IMG/VR virus record: IMGVR_UViG_3300045611_000182
Coordinates: 1-30,666 of that record
Origin: a virus
Strand: one strand, 5' to 3'
Length of the DNA stretch: 30,666 nucleotides
Part shown: piece after piece, positions 1-5,630 of the stretch
Layout of the letters: each line of letters opens with the position of its first letter
Numbering within the stretch: position 1 is the stretch's first letter
The notes under the pieces: generated by a model
Database searches by the model: none
Told to the model about the DNA's origin: nothing
The model's input: the letters and a program-made list of their open reading frames with translations, nothing else
Position numbers and translations under genes: made by a program

Positions 1-233
1 CTGGGCGCGGCAGCGGGCGGCGGGGGCGCGGCAGCGGGCGGCGGGGGCGCGGGCGCGGCAGCGGGCACAGGGTCCGCGGGCCGGATGTACGAGGCCTCGG
101 CGGGAATGATGTCGCCCGACTCGAGCCGATACCCGCCCGGCGTGATCTCCGCAATCACGCCCAGCAGCGGGTCGCGCGCCGTTTCGATCATCAGTTTCGT
201 CTGATAGAGAATCCGATCTCCGACCTGGAACAT
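1..233 (-). CDS. Small beta-rich protein with Pro/Ala-rich tail (3' end outside window)
   Basis: Leftward reading frame starting at ATG 233 and running off the left edge, so only the first 77 or so residues are seen. The start begins MFQVGDRILYQT and is preceded by a near-perfect ribosome site, GGAGGTGA, a few bases upstream. The first 50 residues look like a small SH3-like beta domain (GDRI..GVIAEI..GGYRLESGDIIPAEASYIRP); after that the chain becomes almost pure Ala/Pro from a tandem repeat. It starts 2 bases after the stop of the next leftward gene, so it belongs to the same operon. I do not recognise a named family; an early phage accessory protein is the best guess. Confidence 0.7.
   Translation of the reverse strand, partial: MFQVGDRILYQTKLMIETARDPLLGVIAEITPGGYRLESGDIIPAEASYIRPADPVPAAAPAPPPPAAAPPPPAAAP
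3..65. repeat. 21-bp tandem repeat encoding Ala/Pro-rich tail
   Basis: A 21-bp unit beginning GGGCGCGGCAGCGGG occurs at 3-23 and 24-44. A partial copy follows with a 6-base insertion (to about 65). Read leftward it encodes runs of Ala and Pro in the partial gene at 1-233. Copy number could continue beyond the left edge. Confidence 0.85.
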
Positions 234-235
234 AG

Positions 236-430
236 TCACCTCCGCCAGAACATGGTCAGCCCGACCCCAACGCAGACGCCCCAGCAGAACGTCACCAGCG
301 CGACCAACAGGTATCCGACCAACACCGGTGGCTCCGCTACGGGGCGCGAATCGCCGATGCTATCGCGCCGCGCCGCCTCTTCGGTATCGTCAATACCGGC
401 CGCAATCAACTCGCGCACGATCTCGATCAT
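236..430 (-). CDS. Small single-pass membrane protein
   Basis: 64-residue leftward gene with ribosome site AGGAGG about 8 bases before ATG 430. The first 35 residues are acidic/polar. A hydrophobic stretch follows (about residues 37-60, VLVGYLLVALVTFCWGVCVG) and the chain ends in WRR, giving a C-terminal membrane anchor. It lies 12 bases after the gene at 443-814 and 2 bases before the partial gene at 1-233, so the three are probably co-transcribed. No family recognised. A holin-like or host-takeover role is possible, but nothing in the sequence decides it. Confidence 0.7.
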   Translation of the reverse strand: MIEIVRELIAAGIDDTEEAARRDSIGDSRPVAEPPVLVGYLLVALVTFCWGVCVGVGLTMFWRR

Positions 431-442
431 CGACGGATCCTC

Positions 443-814
443 CTACCGAGGCCAGGCAGCCAGTACGGTGGCGCACAGCGCGGCGAGTCCTTTCAGCGCC
501 TTGCCGCGTGTCTCGATTGCCTTCAGGATCAGGGACCTTCGCGGGCCTGCTTTTTCGCGGCGGTACGCCTCGCGCAGGGCGGCCACGTCGAATGAATCGC
601 CGATCCGCGGCAGCGCGTTTTCGGAGCGGATCGCGAGCATTTCCCGCACCGCCAGCTCGTGGCGCAGCAGCTCCCCCAGGGGCTGCCCCGGCACCGTCGC
701 CAGGCGTAGGTCGGTGAGGTCCGTGGGATTCCTGATTTCCTGCAGCGCCTTTGCCGCCGCCGTACGATCTGTCGCGGCGAGCGCCTGCAACTCGGTGATC
801 TTCTCCGGCGTCAT
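443..814 (-). CDS. Hypothetical early phage protein
   Basis: 123-residue leftward gene starting MTPEKITELQ. The ribosome site GAGGTGA lies 5 bases before the ATG and overlaps the stop of the gene at 818-1171, which suggests translational coupling. The protein is predicted to be mostly helical, charged and soluble, with no signal peptide or membrane segment. Near its C-terminus it has the string RSLILKAIETRG, which resembles the C-terminal GSLILKRIENPD of the upstream neighbour, so the two may share a small C-terminal motif. Function unknown. The position in the leftward early operon of a Mu-like phage is the only functional hint. Confidence 0.7.
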   Translation of the reverse strand: MTPEKITELQALAATDRTAAAKALQEIRNPTDLTDLRLATVPGQPLGELLRHELAVREMLAIRSENALPRIGDSFDVAALREAYRREKAGPRRSLILKAIETRGKALKGLAALCATVLAAWPR

Positions 815-817
815 ACA

Positions 818-1171
818 TCACCTCGCGACATCGGGGTTTTCGATCCGCTTGAGAATCAGCGACCCCAGGCCCGCTGCATTCATGCGGGCTGTCAGATCGG
901 CCTGAGTCCAGTCGATGGCCTTGACTGCTTGCCAGGCGTGCGCCAGTCGTCTCAATGCCGCGGTCACTCCATCGGGTACCTCGCCTGCCTGCGCCTGCGC
1001 CTCGGCGTGCTGCGCACGGAACCATCTGGCAACAACGCGCGATGCAATCCGCGCGTGCTCACGGTCCTCCTCATCCACCGGCTCGAAATCCGCGAGCAGT
1101 TGGTCGAGGAGCGCCATCGTGACCGCCGCTTCCCACCACGTGGGCCGAACCACGTCACCCTTGGTGATCAT
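818..1171 (-). CDS. Hypothetical early phage protein
   Basis: 117 residues, starting MITKGDVVRPTWW at 1171. This start is chosen over an open extension to 1240 because GGGAGG lies about 8 bases upstream and the extension has poor composition. The protein is helical and rich in Ala/Arg/Glu, with a C-terminal GSLILKRIENP motif similar to that in the next gene. It is the first visible gene of the leftward run 1171 to 1; the next start is 3 bases beyond its stop. Not recognised. Confidence 0.7.
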   Translation of the reverse strand: MITKGDVVRPTWWEAAVTMALLDQLLADFEPVDEEDREHARIASRVVARWFRAQHAEAQAQAGEVPDGVTAALRRLAHAWQAVKAIDWTQADLTARMNAAGLGSLILKRIENPDVAR

Positions 1172-1324
1172 CGAGCGTCCCTCCCGTTGCGGATCTGAGT
1201 GTTGCCGCGGATTGGCCGCGCTGGGCACTCTCGTGAGCATCGTCTGTTACCTTGCGGTGCTGGCGCTATGGTATGAGTTGGGGCGGCCTGGGTGGGCCAG
1301 GACACGCCCCGGGGAGAACACGCA
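1172..1324. other. Divergent intergenic region
   Basis: 153 bases between the leftward gene starting at 1171 and the rightward zinc-ribbon gene starting at 1325. Promoters for one or both should lie here, but I find no hexamer pair with good spacing and claim none. Confidence 0.5.
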
Positions 1325-1522
1325 ATGGCTACTCCATGCTGCCCGAAGTGCGGAAACCAGTCGTTTGAGATGACCGAACTGGAGATCGAGAACGCACGGT
1401 ACCGGCACAACGCGATTGTCTGCCGGAGTTGTGGCGCGATCGTGTCAACCGAAGAGCTGCTGAGCGTGATGAACATGCTCGGCAAGATCGGGGAGAAGCT
1501 GGGCGTCCGGTTCGAGAACTGA
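1325..1522 (+). CDS. Small zinc-ribbon protein
   Basis: 65 residues starting MATPCCPKCGNQSFEM. Two zinc knuckles are visible: CPKCG at residues 6-10 and CRSCG at 33-37, spaced as in a one-zinc ribbon. The C-terminal part is helical (STEELLSVMNMLGKIGEKLG). The start at 1325 is chosen because it begins just before the first knuckle and has GGGGAG about 10 bases upstream; an upstream ATG at 1292 would add residues of poor composition. Small ribbons of this type occur in many bacteria and phages and may bind DNA or partner proteins. It faces opposite to its early-gene neighbours, so it is probably an independently expressed accessory gene. Confidence 0.75.
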   Translation: MATPCCPKCGNQSFEMTELEIENARYRHNAIVCRSCGAIVSTEELLSVMNMLGKIGEKLGVRFEN

Positions 1523-1813
1523 CCGGGCAGAAGCCGGCGATGCACTTCGGATTGAGGCTCCCCGCGGACGTGAGTGTATGGGTTCCCATCTGGCTCTCCT
1601 CTACTTGTTCGGCTCCGCCGCTGCGGCGCCGGCTGCCAGTTTCGGTCCCCGGACTACTGCGCCGGGGTATCGGCGCCGTTCCCCGCCGGTGGTAGTCCTT
1701 ACAGACGAAATGCGGCCGGATTCGGTCACCTCCTCTTTACTCCTTGGCGTCCTGGCGCCTTGGCGAGAGACTCTCCGGGCGGATATCTTGACGGGCAAAC
1801 TGAGGAGACACGT
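1523..1813. other. Noncoding stretch with a Planctomycete/Lentisphaerae-style short repeat
   Basis: No convincing gene. Positions about 1738-1773 contain a near-repetitive string of CTTGGCG / CCTGGCG units followed by GAGAG. Such 'TTGGCGTCC' strings are, to my recollection, scattered between genes in some planctomycete-like genomes. The rest is GC-rich filler. AGGAG just before 1814 serves the next gene. Confidence 0.5.
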
Positions 1814-2248
1814 ATGGATACCGTGTATGAGGATTGCGTGCGCGCGTTTGCGGACGGCCTGCGGGAGATGCTCCCGCTGATGGCGCAACTTGACGTCGAG
1901 CGGTGCCTCGCCGAGGTCCGCGGCATGCCGGTACTGAAGCGGGTCGAGTGGTGCCTGCGGGCGCGCTGTCCGCTGCGCCTCTGCGTGGGAGTCGGAAGTA
2001 AGCTGGAGATGGCGCCAGGTATATTTGCGCCGGACGAGGCCTGTCACACCGTCTTGTGCCTGACCTCAGACCTTCTCGCACGGCTGCCAGGAGCGGTGCA
2101 CAAACTGCCGCTTCCCGACGCGCCGGGAGCGGCGCTTGGCATAGCCAGCCATCCGCTGCAACGGATGAAGGTCGTGCACATGGCCCTGTACCGCGCCGAA
2201 CTGGACCAGGACTATGACCTGGGCCTGGCTCTCGCTCCAGGTGGTTGA
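1814..2248 (+). CDS. Hypothetical accessory protein
   Basis: 144 residues starting MDTVYEDCVRAFADGL, with TGAGGAG about 7 bases upstream; the frame is open further upstream but has the composition of noncoding DNA there. The first 60 residues look helical and the rest mixed, with several Cys residues (about 8, 35, 51, 57, 58) but no clear metal motif. No membrane segment or signal. It is rightward inside an otherwise leftward early region, so it is probably a moron or accessory gene. No family recognised; the opposite strand is also open but has shadow-like composition. Confidence 0.6.
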   Translation: MDTVYEDCVRAFADGLREMLPLMAQLDVERCLAEVRGMPVLKRVEWCLRARCPLRLCVGVGSKLEMAPGIFAPDEACHTVLCLTSDLLARLPGAVHKLPLPDAPGAALGIASHPLQRMKVVHMALYRAELDQDYDLGLALAPGG

Positions 2249-2308
2249 CGGTCGTCATCGGGGGCTCCTCCTCTCCTCTACTCTGTTCACACGCGCGCGT
2301 CACTGAAC

Positions 2309-2686
2309 TCAGTAAACCGATCCTCCATCGTCGGCGCCACCTGGCGCGCCCGCTGCCCTGCCCTGTCGCAGGTCGGGGCCGTGGGCGCCCCGGCCCGACT
2401 TGCGATCATGCCGCCGAGAGCGTTCCTCCGCGGGCATGCCAGTGCTGGCGTAAGGCCGGCGTACCCGGCGCGGAGTCCGCACCGTTGAGCGCAGCCCGGC
2501 CGCCGTCAGCCCGAGTTCGCGCGCGAGGTATCTGTTGACGCGCGCGGAGGTCCGTTCGCCCCTGACAATCCGGTAAAACACCGAGCGGTGCACGCCGGCC
2601 CTGCGCGCGAGCTCCGCCAGGGTTCTGCCCTGGAGCGCCGCCAGCCCGCGGATGAGATTCTCTTTGCGTATGCCAACCATGGTCAT
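2309..2686 (-). CDS. Ner-like / HTH regulatory protein
   Basis: 125 residues starting MTMVGIRKENLIRGLAALQG (an inner start at 2680 is also possible). Residues about 20-60 form a helix-turn-helix: TLAELARRAGVHRSVFYRI followed by VRGERTSARVNRYLARELGL. The second half is Arg/Gly-rich and probably disordered. The HTH matches the one in the gene at 2905-3123 (TFAWLARRLKVHPS and GNRTSRRV), so the two look like paralogues. It is the third gene of the leftward switch-region operon, starting 12 bases after the previous stop. Mu-type phages use the small DNA-binding protein Ner here to shut down early transcription. The functional call rests on HTH plus position. Confidence 0.7.
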   Translation of the reverse strand: MTMVGIRKENLIRGLAALQGRTLAELARRAGVHRSVFYRIVRGERTSARVNRYLARELGLTAAGLRSTVRTPRRVRRPYASTGMPAEERSRRHDRKSGRGAHGPDLRQGRAAGAPGGADDGGSVY

Positions 2687-2698
2687 TGATGCACCCCG

Positions 2699-2908
2699 TT
2701 ACCGGCGAGCACGCCGCGGACTCGGGCTTGCGACCTCCGCGTCGTCCAGCGGGAGTTCCATCTGTCTGGCCGAGATACCGCAGGCCGCGCGCAGTTCGCA
2801 AAGTGCGACGTGTACTTCATCCAACTGCAGTTCCGTTAGCTGGCAAAGATGTTGCAGGGCCAACTCGTGTCGAGCCAGTGAGTCAAGGAGATCATGACGG
2901 CTTTTCAC
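2699..2908 (-). CDS. Small helical early protein
   Basis: 69 residues, GTG start overlapping the stop of the upstream HTH gene (GTGA at 2905-2908), so translation is probably coupled. The sequence (HDLLDSLARHELALQHLCQ...) is amphipathic helix for most of its length, ending in a basic tail RRARR. There is no HTH, membrane segment or known motif. It sits between two HTH genes in the leftward operon and may be a partner of one of them, but that is only inferred from position. Confidence 0.6.
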   Translation of the reverse strand: MKSRHDLLDSLARHELALQHLCQLTELQLDEVHVALCELRAACGISARQMELPLDDAEVASPSPRRARR

Positions 2909-3123
2909 TTAGATCCCCACATTTCCTGGTATGTCATATTGCAGGCCTTCGCAAAGGCCGCGCGGACCCGGCGTGATGTCCGATTCCCCTGGGCGACGTG
3001 CGTAATCATTGAGGGATGGACTTTGAGGCGGCGAGCGAGCCAGGCGAATGTCCGGGGTGGAACGCAGAATTGTTTCCGAAGTTGGTGGTACCTAAGGCGA
3101 TTGACAAGTGATCGTCTTGACAT
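2905..3123 (-). CDS. Ner-like HTH protein, first gene of the leftward early operon
   Basis: 72 residues with a central helix-turn-helix (TFAWLARRLKVHPSMITHVAQGNRTSRRV, about residues 27-55, quoted here in pieces as TFAWLARRLKVHPS and GNRTSRRV). Size and position next to a divergent repressor match Ner/Cro-type regulators of transposable phages. The ATG at 3123 lies about 45 bases downstream of a predicted leftward transcription start. The 5' coding end carries a copy of the operator-like TAAGGC/CAAGTG motif (3093-3110). The ribosome site is weak (GGGAC). An autoregulatory role is inferred from family and site positions. Confidence 0.75.
   Translation of the reverse strand: MSRRSLVNRLRYHQLRKQFCVPPRTFAWLARRLKVHPSMITHVAQGNRTSRRVRAAFAKACNMTYQEMWGSK
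3093..3110. promoter_or_regulatory. Operator-like motif copy 1 (half site)
   Basis: TAAGGC (3093-3098) and CAAGTG (3105-3110) are spaced 12 bases start to start, matching TAAGCC...CAAGCC at 3190-3207 and TAAGCC...CAAGCG at 3707-3723. It lies directly upstream of the rightward -35 box at 3117 and inside the 5' end of the leftward HTH gene. Confidence 0.5.
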
Positions 3124-3145
3124 CGTCCCGCTGGCGTCCTATAGT
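3117..3145 (+). promoter_or_regulatory. Sigma70-like promoter for the repressor candidate
   Basis: TTGACA (3117-3122), 17-base spacer, TATAGT (3140-3145): a perfect -35 and a 5 of 6 -10. Predicted transcription start near 3152, giving a leader of about 58 bases before ATG 3210. It faces the leftward promoter at 3176-3204, so the two transcripts would overlap for about 20 bases. Confidence 0.7.
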
Positions 3146-3171
3146 AGGTCACAAAGTTGACTTCTGATGTA

Positions 3172-3207
3172 GCTTAGAATAAGCCGCGTTAAGCCCATTG
3201 TCAAGCC
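3172..3207. promoter_or_regulatory. Composite operator 2
   Basis: Inverted repeat GCTTA-GAA-TAAGC (3172-3184), followed by direct copies TAAGCC at 3190-3195 and CAAGCC at 3202-3207. It overlaps both boxes of the leftward promoter. The same arrangement recurs at 3686-3723. Confidence 0.6.
3176..3204 (-). promoter_or_regulatory. Sigma70-like early promoter, leftward
   Basis: On the minus strand TTGACA (3204-3199), 17-base spacer, TATTCT (3181-3176). It points at the HTH gene starting at 3123 and overlaps the TAAGCC operator cluster, as expected for a repressor-controlled early promoter. Confidence 0.65.
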
Positions 3208-3209
3208 TA

Positions 3210-3629
3210 ATGGAAAACTTTTCGGACAAAAAACAGTACGGCCTCGCGCTACGACGACGACGAGAGGCGTGTGGTCTCAGCCGGGTGGAGTTGGCGCGGG
3301 CGTTGAGGCTTAGCTCCAGAACTATCAAACAAGCGGAACTCGGGATTCAAAGTCTGGGAGGGTCGTCGCGGGAAAGGGCAGAGGAGTTCTTTGCACAGAG
3401 TGTGCAGAGAAAAGGCAAGGCGGAGGCGACGACGATGTACCGGTTGGAGCCAGATCATCAGGAAGAGCGAGTCGACGCAGTGGTGGCCGAGACGTGTCGG
3501 ATACTTAAAGACCCCGGCCTGATGGCCGGCGTTAAGGCGCTTGCCGACGAGGCTGGCGGAGAAGAAGCGGTTATCGCGATGCTAATACGCCAGCGGTTGC
3601 GAGCAAGCGGACCGAATCAAGCCAAGTAG
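3210..3629 (+). CDS. XRE-type HTH protein, phage repressor candidate
   Basis: 139 residues from ATG 3210 (a TTG at 3198 would add four residues). Residues about 8-45 form an XRE-type helix-turn-helix: LALRRRREACGLSRVELARA then LRLSSRTIKQAELG. The C-terminal half is helical and acidic (EERVDAVVAETCRILKD...) and could be the oligomerisation domain. It lacks the LexA-type Ser/Lys peptidase domain, so RecA-driven self-cleavage is unlikely from this sequence. It is read from a strong promoter at 3117-3145 and flanked by operator clusters on both sides, the arrangement expected for a lysogeny repressor. No clear Shine-Dalgarno precedes the start. Confidence 0.75.
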   Translation: MENFSDKKQYGLALRRRREACGLSRVELARALRLSSRTIKQAELGIQSLGGSSRERAEEFFAQSVQRKGKAEATTMYRLEPDHQEERVDAVVAETCRILKDPGLMAGVKALADEAGGEEAVIAMLIRQRLRASGPNQAK

Positions 3630-3678
3630 AGACGGGGGCGGAACTTCCGGGAATTCGCATAATGGCCATCCATTGCGC

Positions 3679-3707
3679 TTGCAGGGGCTTATTATAAGCC
3701 GTATAGT
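3679..3707 (+). promoter_or_regulatory. Sigma70-like rightward promoter downstream of the repressor
   Basis: TTGCAG (3679-3684), 17-base spacer, TATAGT (3702-3707). The -10 box equals that of the 3117-3145 promoter. Predicted start near 3714, about 44 bases before ATG 3758. Operator cluster 3 covers the spacer and the -10. Confidence 0.6.
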
Positions 3708-3723
3708 AAGCCAGTGACAAGCG
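3686..3723. promoter_or_regulatory. Composite operator 3
   Basis: Perfect inverted repeat GGCTTA-TTA-TAAGCC (3686-3700), then TAAGCC (3707-3712) and CAAGCG (3718-3723). Same element order and near-identical spacing as operator 2, though the two are about 500 bases apart, on either side of the repressor gene. Confidence 0.6.
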
Positions 3724-3757
3724 ATGATTTCATTACGTAATGTGCGCGTGACGCCAA

Positions 3758-3994
3758 ATGTCAAAACCGATCAAACCTGTTGTCGAGTACAGCCGCATCC
3801 GGACGGTATCGCGGTTGCGGACGGTGCTACTCAAGCAGATTCCGGGCGGGCCGGTATCGCAGCCGCACCTGGTTGCCGACGTGCTCGAGACGGCCGCGCG
3901 CGATGTTCTTCCGGGGCGGTTGGTGCGGGTGGTGATCGAGGAGCCAGATCGGATGATGGTCGATCGGGCTGCCTTGGCGGGCGCGGCGAGATGA
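3758..3994 (+). CDS. Small hypothetical protein, first gene of the rightward unit
   Basis: 78 residues starting MSKPIKPVVEYSRIRTV. Basic first half, then a helical region ending in MMVDRAALAGAAR. No membrane segment or known motif. It follows the operator-controlled promoter at 3679-3707 with a leader of about 44 bases and no obvious ribosome site. Because its promoter would be silenced by the repressor, an early or lytic-switch role is plausible, but no family is recognised. Confidence 0.6.
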   Translation: MSKPIKPVVEYSRIRTVSRLRTVLLKQIPGGPVSQPHLVADVLETAARDVLPGRLVRVVIEEPDRMMVDRAALAGAAR

Positions 3995-4089
3995 AGAATG
4001 AAGAAGCAGGCGCGAGCGGGGCCCGGCCTGGCGCCGCAACGCCAGGCCACTGTCAGCCCGCAACGTGGGCGTGGCTGATCGAGCGGTGA
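3991..4089 (+). CDS. Mini-ORF ending in a copy of the lysis hydrolase motif
   Basis: 32 codons beginning MKNEEAGASGARPG, start overlapping the stop of the previous gene (ATGA at 3991-3994). The last residues WAWLIER are identical to residues 40-46 of the hydrolase at 4705-5388, and 20 bases of DNA (4066-4085) are identical to 4822-4841. It may be a real small peptide, or a remnant of a duplicated and decayed hydrolase 5' end. The second view is favoured because RPG also aligns with WPG of the hydrolase one codon out of register. Confidence 0.35.
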   Translation: MKNEEAGASGARPGAATPGHCQPATWAWLIER

Positions 4090-4123
4090 TCGTGGAAGAG
4101 CCGGCGGCGCGAACTGAATGAGG

Positions 4124-4555
4124 TCAACGGCGATGAAAAAGGAGCTCGATGAACATAAGCAGCTCGTCGGCCTCTCGGCGCAGTTCTTCTTTACAGTGTG
4201 CGCCGCTGTCCTCATCGGCGGCGGCATACAAGCGGTGCGTGAAATTTGCCAACCTGGACCACGGAAACCCTTTGCCGAACTCGTAAGTAATGGCGGATCT
4301 GGCTTTATCGAGCTCCTCTGTGACGGCCAGCGCAAGCTTCGCGACCTTTGGGGCCGGAGTCGGGGGATCGCTGTGTATCGCGAAGACCAAGGCCCTGAGT
4401 CGTTCGCGCAGCGCGTCCAGAATCTGCATTCTGCGGGCATGATCGCGGTCACGCCGGTCAAGCGCGCGGATCCAGAGCGTCGTCGCCAGGCCGACGCCAC
4501 CGCCAGCGGCGACGAGCGCAACATCATGGATGAGCGTCACAAGCCAATCTGGCAT
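4124..4555 (-). CDS. Leftward membrane protein (moron)
   Basis: 143 residues starting MPDWLVTLIHDVALVAAGGG at 4555, with GGGAG about 8 bases upstream. One membrane segment (about residues 8-30) is followed by a basic stretch RALDRRDRDHARR and a long helical, charged domain ending LLMFIELLFHRR. It is the only leftward gene in the rightward block, which is typical of a moron expressed from the prophage. Its 5' end overlaps the 5' end of the rightward holin candidate by 30 bases. No family recognised; a superinfection-exclusion or membrane role would be a guess. Confidence 0.65.
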   Translation of the reverse strand: MPDWLVTLIHDVALVAAGGGVGLATTLWIRALDRRDRDHARRMQILDALRERLRALVFAIHSDPPTPAPKVAKLALAVTEELDKARSAITYEFGKGFPWSRLANFTHRLYAAADEDSGAHCKEELRREADELLMFIELLFHRR

Positions 4556-4687
4556 CAACTTCTCCCTACCATCAAGGACGTCGGGCTGGTAGTCCTGGGA
4601 GGCTTTATCGCGTGCTCGGCGTTCTGGTTCCGTGAGCATCGCCGCTGGCGGGAGTGGGACCGGCGCTGGCGGCTTTTCGAGACATAA
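4526..4687 (+). CDS. Holin candidate (single-pass, 53 aa)
   Basis: 53 residues starting MDERHKPIWHQLLPTIKDVG. One hydrophobic segment (about residues 18-36, VGLVVLGGFIACSAFWF) is followed by a strongly charged tail (REHRRWREWDRRWRLFE). Small size, a single membrane span, a charged C-terminus and a position 17 bases before the hydrolase gene fit a holin of a phage lysis cassette. The frame is open well upstream, so the exact start is uncertain; codon third positions become GC-rich after the first dozen codons. The 5' end overlaps the divergent gene at 4124-4555. The call rests on topology and context only. Confidence 0.5.
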   Translation: MDERHKPIWHQLLPTIKDVGLVVLGGFIACSAFWFREHRRWREWDRRWRLFET

Positions 4688-4704
4688 GGTAGCGCTGAGG
4701 CGTG

Positions 4705-5388
4705 ATGGCGGCAAATCCACAACGGCAGCCGCTGCTGATGACCGTCGATCAGTTTAGCAGGATGATCGACCGGTTGGTGGTCTGGCCTGGCGACCTGGTG
4801 CTGTGTCGCGGGCGCTCACGCTGGGCGTGGCTGATCGAGCGCTCGCAGCGGCGGATGCTGCGCGATCTGTGCCCGCTGATGGGGTGCGAGGAACTGCGCG
4901 CGGCGGCGTGGTACACGCATGCGATGTGCGTCTTGAGTACCGTGATGCTCGGCGAGATGACCTCGCCGGTGGCAACCTGCGAATTCTGGGCTCGGCGACT
5001 ACAGCCCGGAGATCGGCTGTTGGTGCGGCGCCCGCAACCGGATCAGCGCGGGCCGACGAGTTCGCTCGAGCTCGGGCAGAAAATCGCGGAGTTCTGCGGG
5101 CAGGATGTGCTGGCGGACCGCGACTACCCCGAGCGCGAGCGGCTGGTCTACTACCTGTGGAGCTGGGGTCTGCAGAAGCTGACGCTCGGGCGGCGGTTCG
5201 TGAACGTGTTCACCGATGATGAGAGCGATGTGTGCTCCGGGCGGTACTGGTACTGGTGCACGCAGGCTGGGGTATGGACCGACCTGACGGCGGCGGAGCA
5301 CCGGCCCGAGGGGCACTATCCGGCGGAGCTGGCGGTGTCGCGCCGGCTGCGCACGATTGCCGAGATTCAGATCACAGAGGGCCAGTGA
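4705..5388 (+). CDS. Permuted papain-like (YiiX/NlpC-P60 type) cysteine hydrolase, endolysin candidate
   Basis: 227 residues from ATG 4705 (GTG 4702 equally possible); TGAGG lies just upstream. The order of motifs matches permuted papain-like hydrolases: PGDLVLCRG at 28-36, His72 in YTHAMCVL, then Cys177 in DVCSGRYWYWC, so His precedes the catalytic Cys. Such enzymes cut amide bonds in peptidoglycan peptides or lipids. No signal peptide is seen, consistent with release through a holin. It lies between the holin candidate and a spanin-like gene that overlaps its stop (GTGA). An alternative is a virion-associated or host-modifying hydrolase of the same fold. Confidence 0.65.
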   Translation: MAANPQRQPLLMTVDQFSRMIDRLVVWPGDLVLCRGRSRWAWLIERSQRRMLRDLCPLMGCEELRAAAWYTHAMCVLSTVMLGEMTSPVATCEFWARRLQPGDRLLVRRPQPDQRGPTSSLELGQKIAEFCGQDVLADRDYPERERLVYYLWSWGLQKLTLGRRFVNVFTDDESDVCSGRYWYWCTQAGVWTDLTAAEHRPEGHYPAELAVSRRLRTIAEIQITEGQ

Positions 5389-5630
5389 AAAGGCAAAGTA
5401 CTGCACTCCGATGCACGCTGAGGCGGAATTCGTGGCTGGCCCTCTGTCTTGTCGTCGGCGGCTGGGCCTGGGGCTGCCGCACGGTCGGGCCGATTGTGAC
5501 GCTGCGGCAGTGCGAGCAGGCAACGGTCGTGGTCTACTGCGGTCCGGCGGCGGCAGCGCAGGGCAAGACCGTCGTCACGCCGGTGGATGTGGCGCACGGC
5601 GCGAAGCTCAGCGGGCTGCCGGGAGAGTAG
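5385..5630 (+). CDS. Spanin-like small exported protein
   Basis: 81 residues, GTG start overlapping the hydrolase stop (GTGA 5385-5388). The N-terminus is basic (KRQSTALRCTLRRNSW), then LALCLVVGGWAWGC, a signal segment with Cys31 after Ala-Trp-Gly, an imperfect lipobox. The mature part is short and Ala/Val-rich with Cys residues at about 43 and 52. Size, the lipoprotein-like signal and the position after the endolysin candidate fit an outer-membrane spanin (Rz1-like), which would imply a diderm host. Spanins are usually Pro-rich and this one is not, so the call is tentative. Confidence 0.55.
   Translation: MKRQSTALRCTLRRNSWLALCLVVGGWAWGCRTVGPIVTLRQCEQATVVVYCGPAAAAQGKTVVTPVDVAHGAKLSGLPGE

Noticed and set aside
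252-905. 217-residue rightward frame at the left edge
   Set aside because: Ser/Arg/Ala-rich and antisense to three leftward genes that have good ribosome sites.
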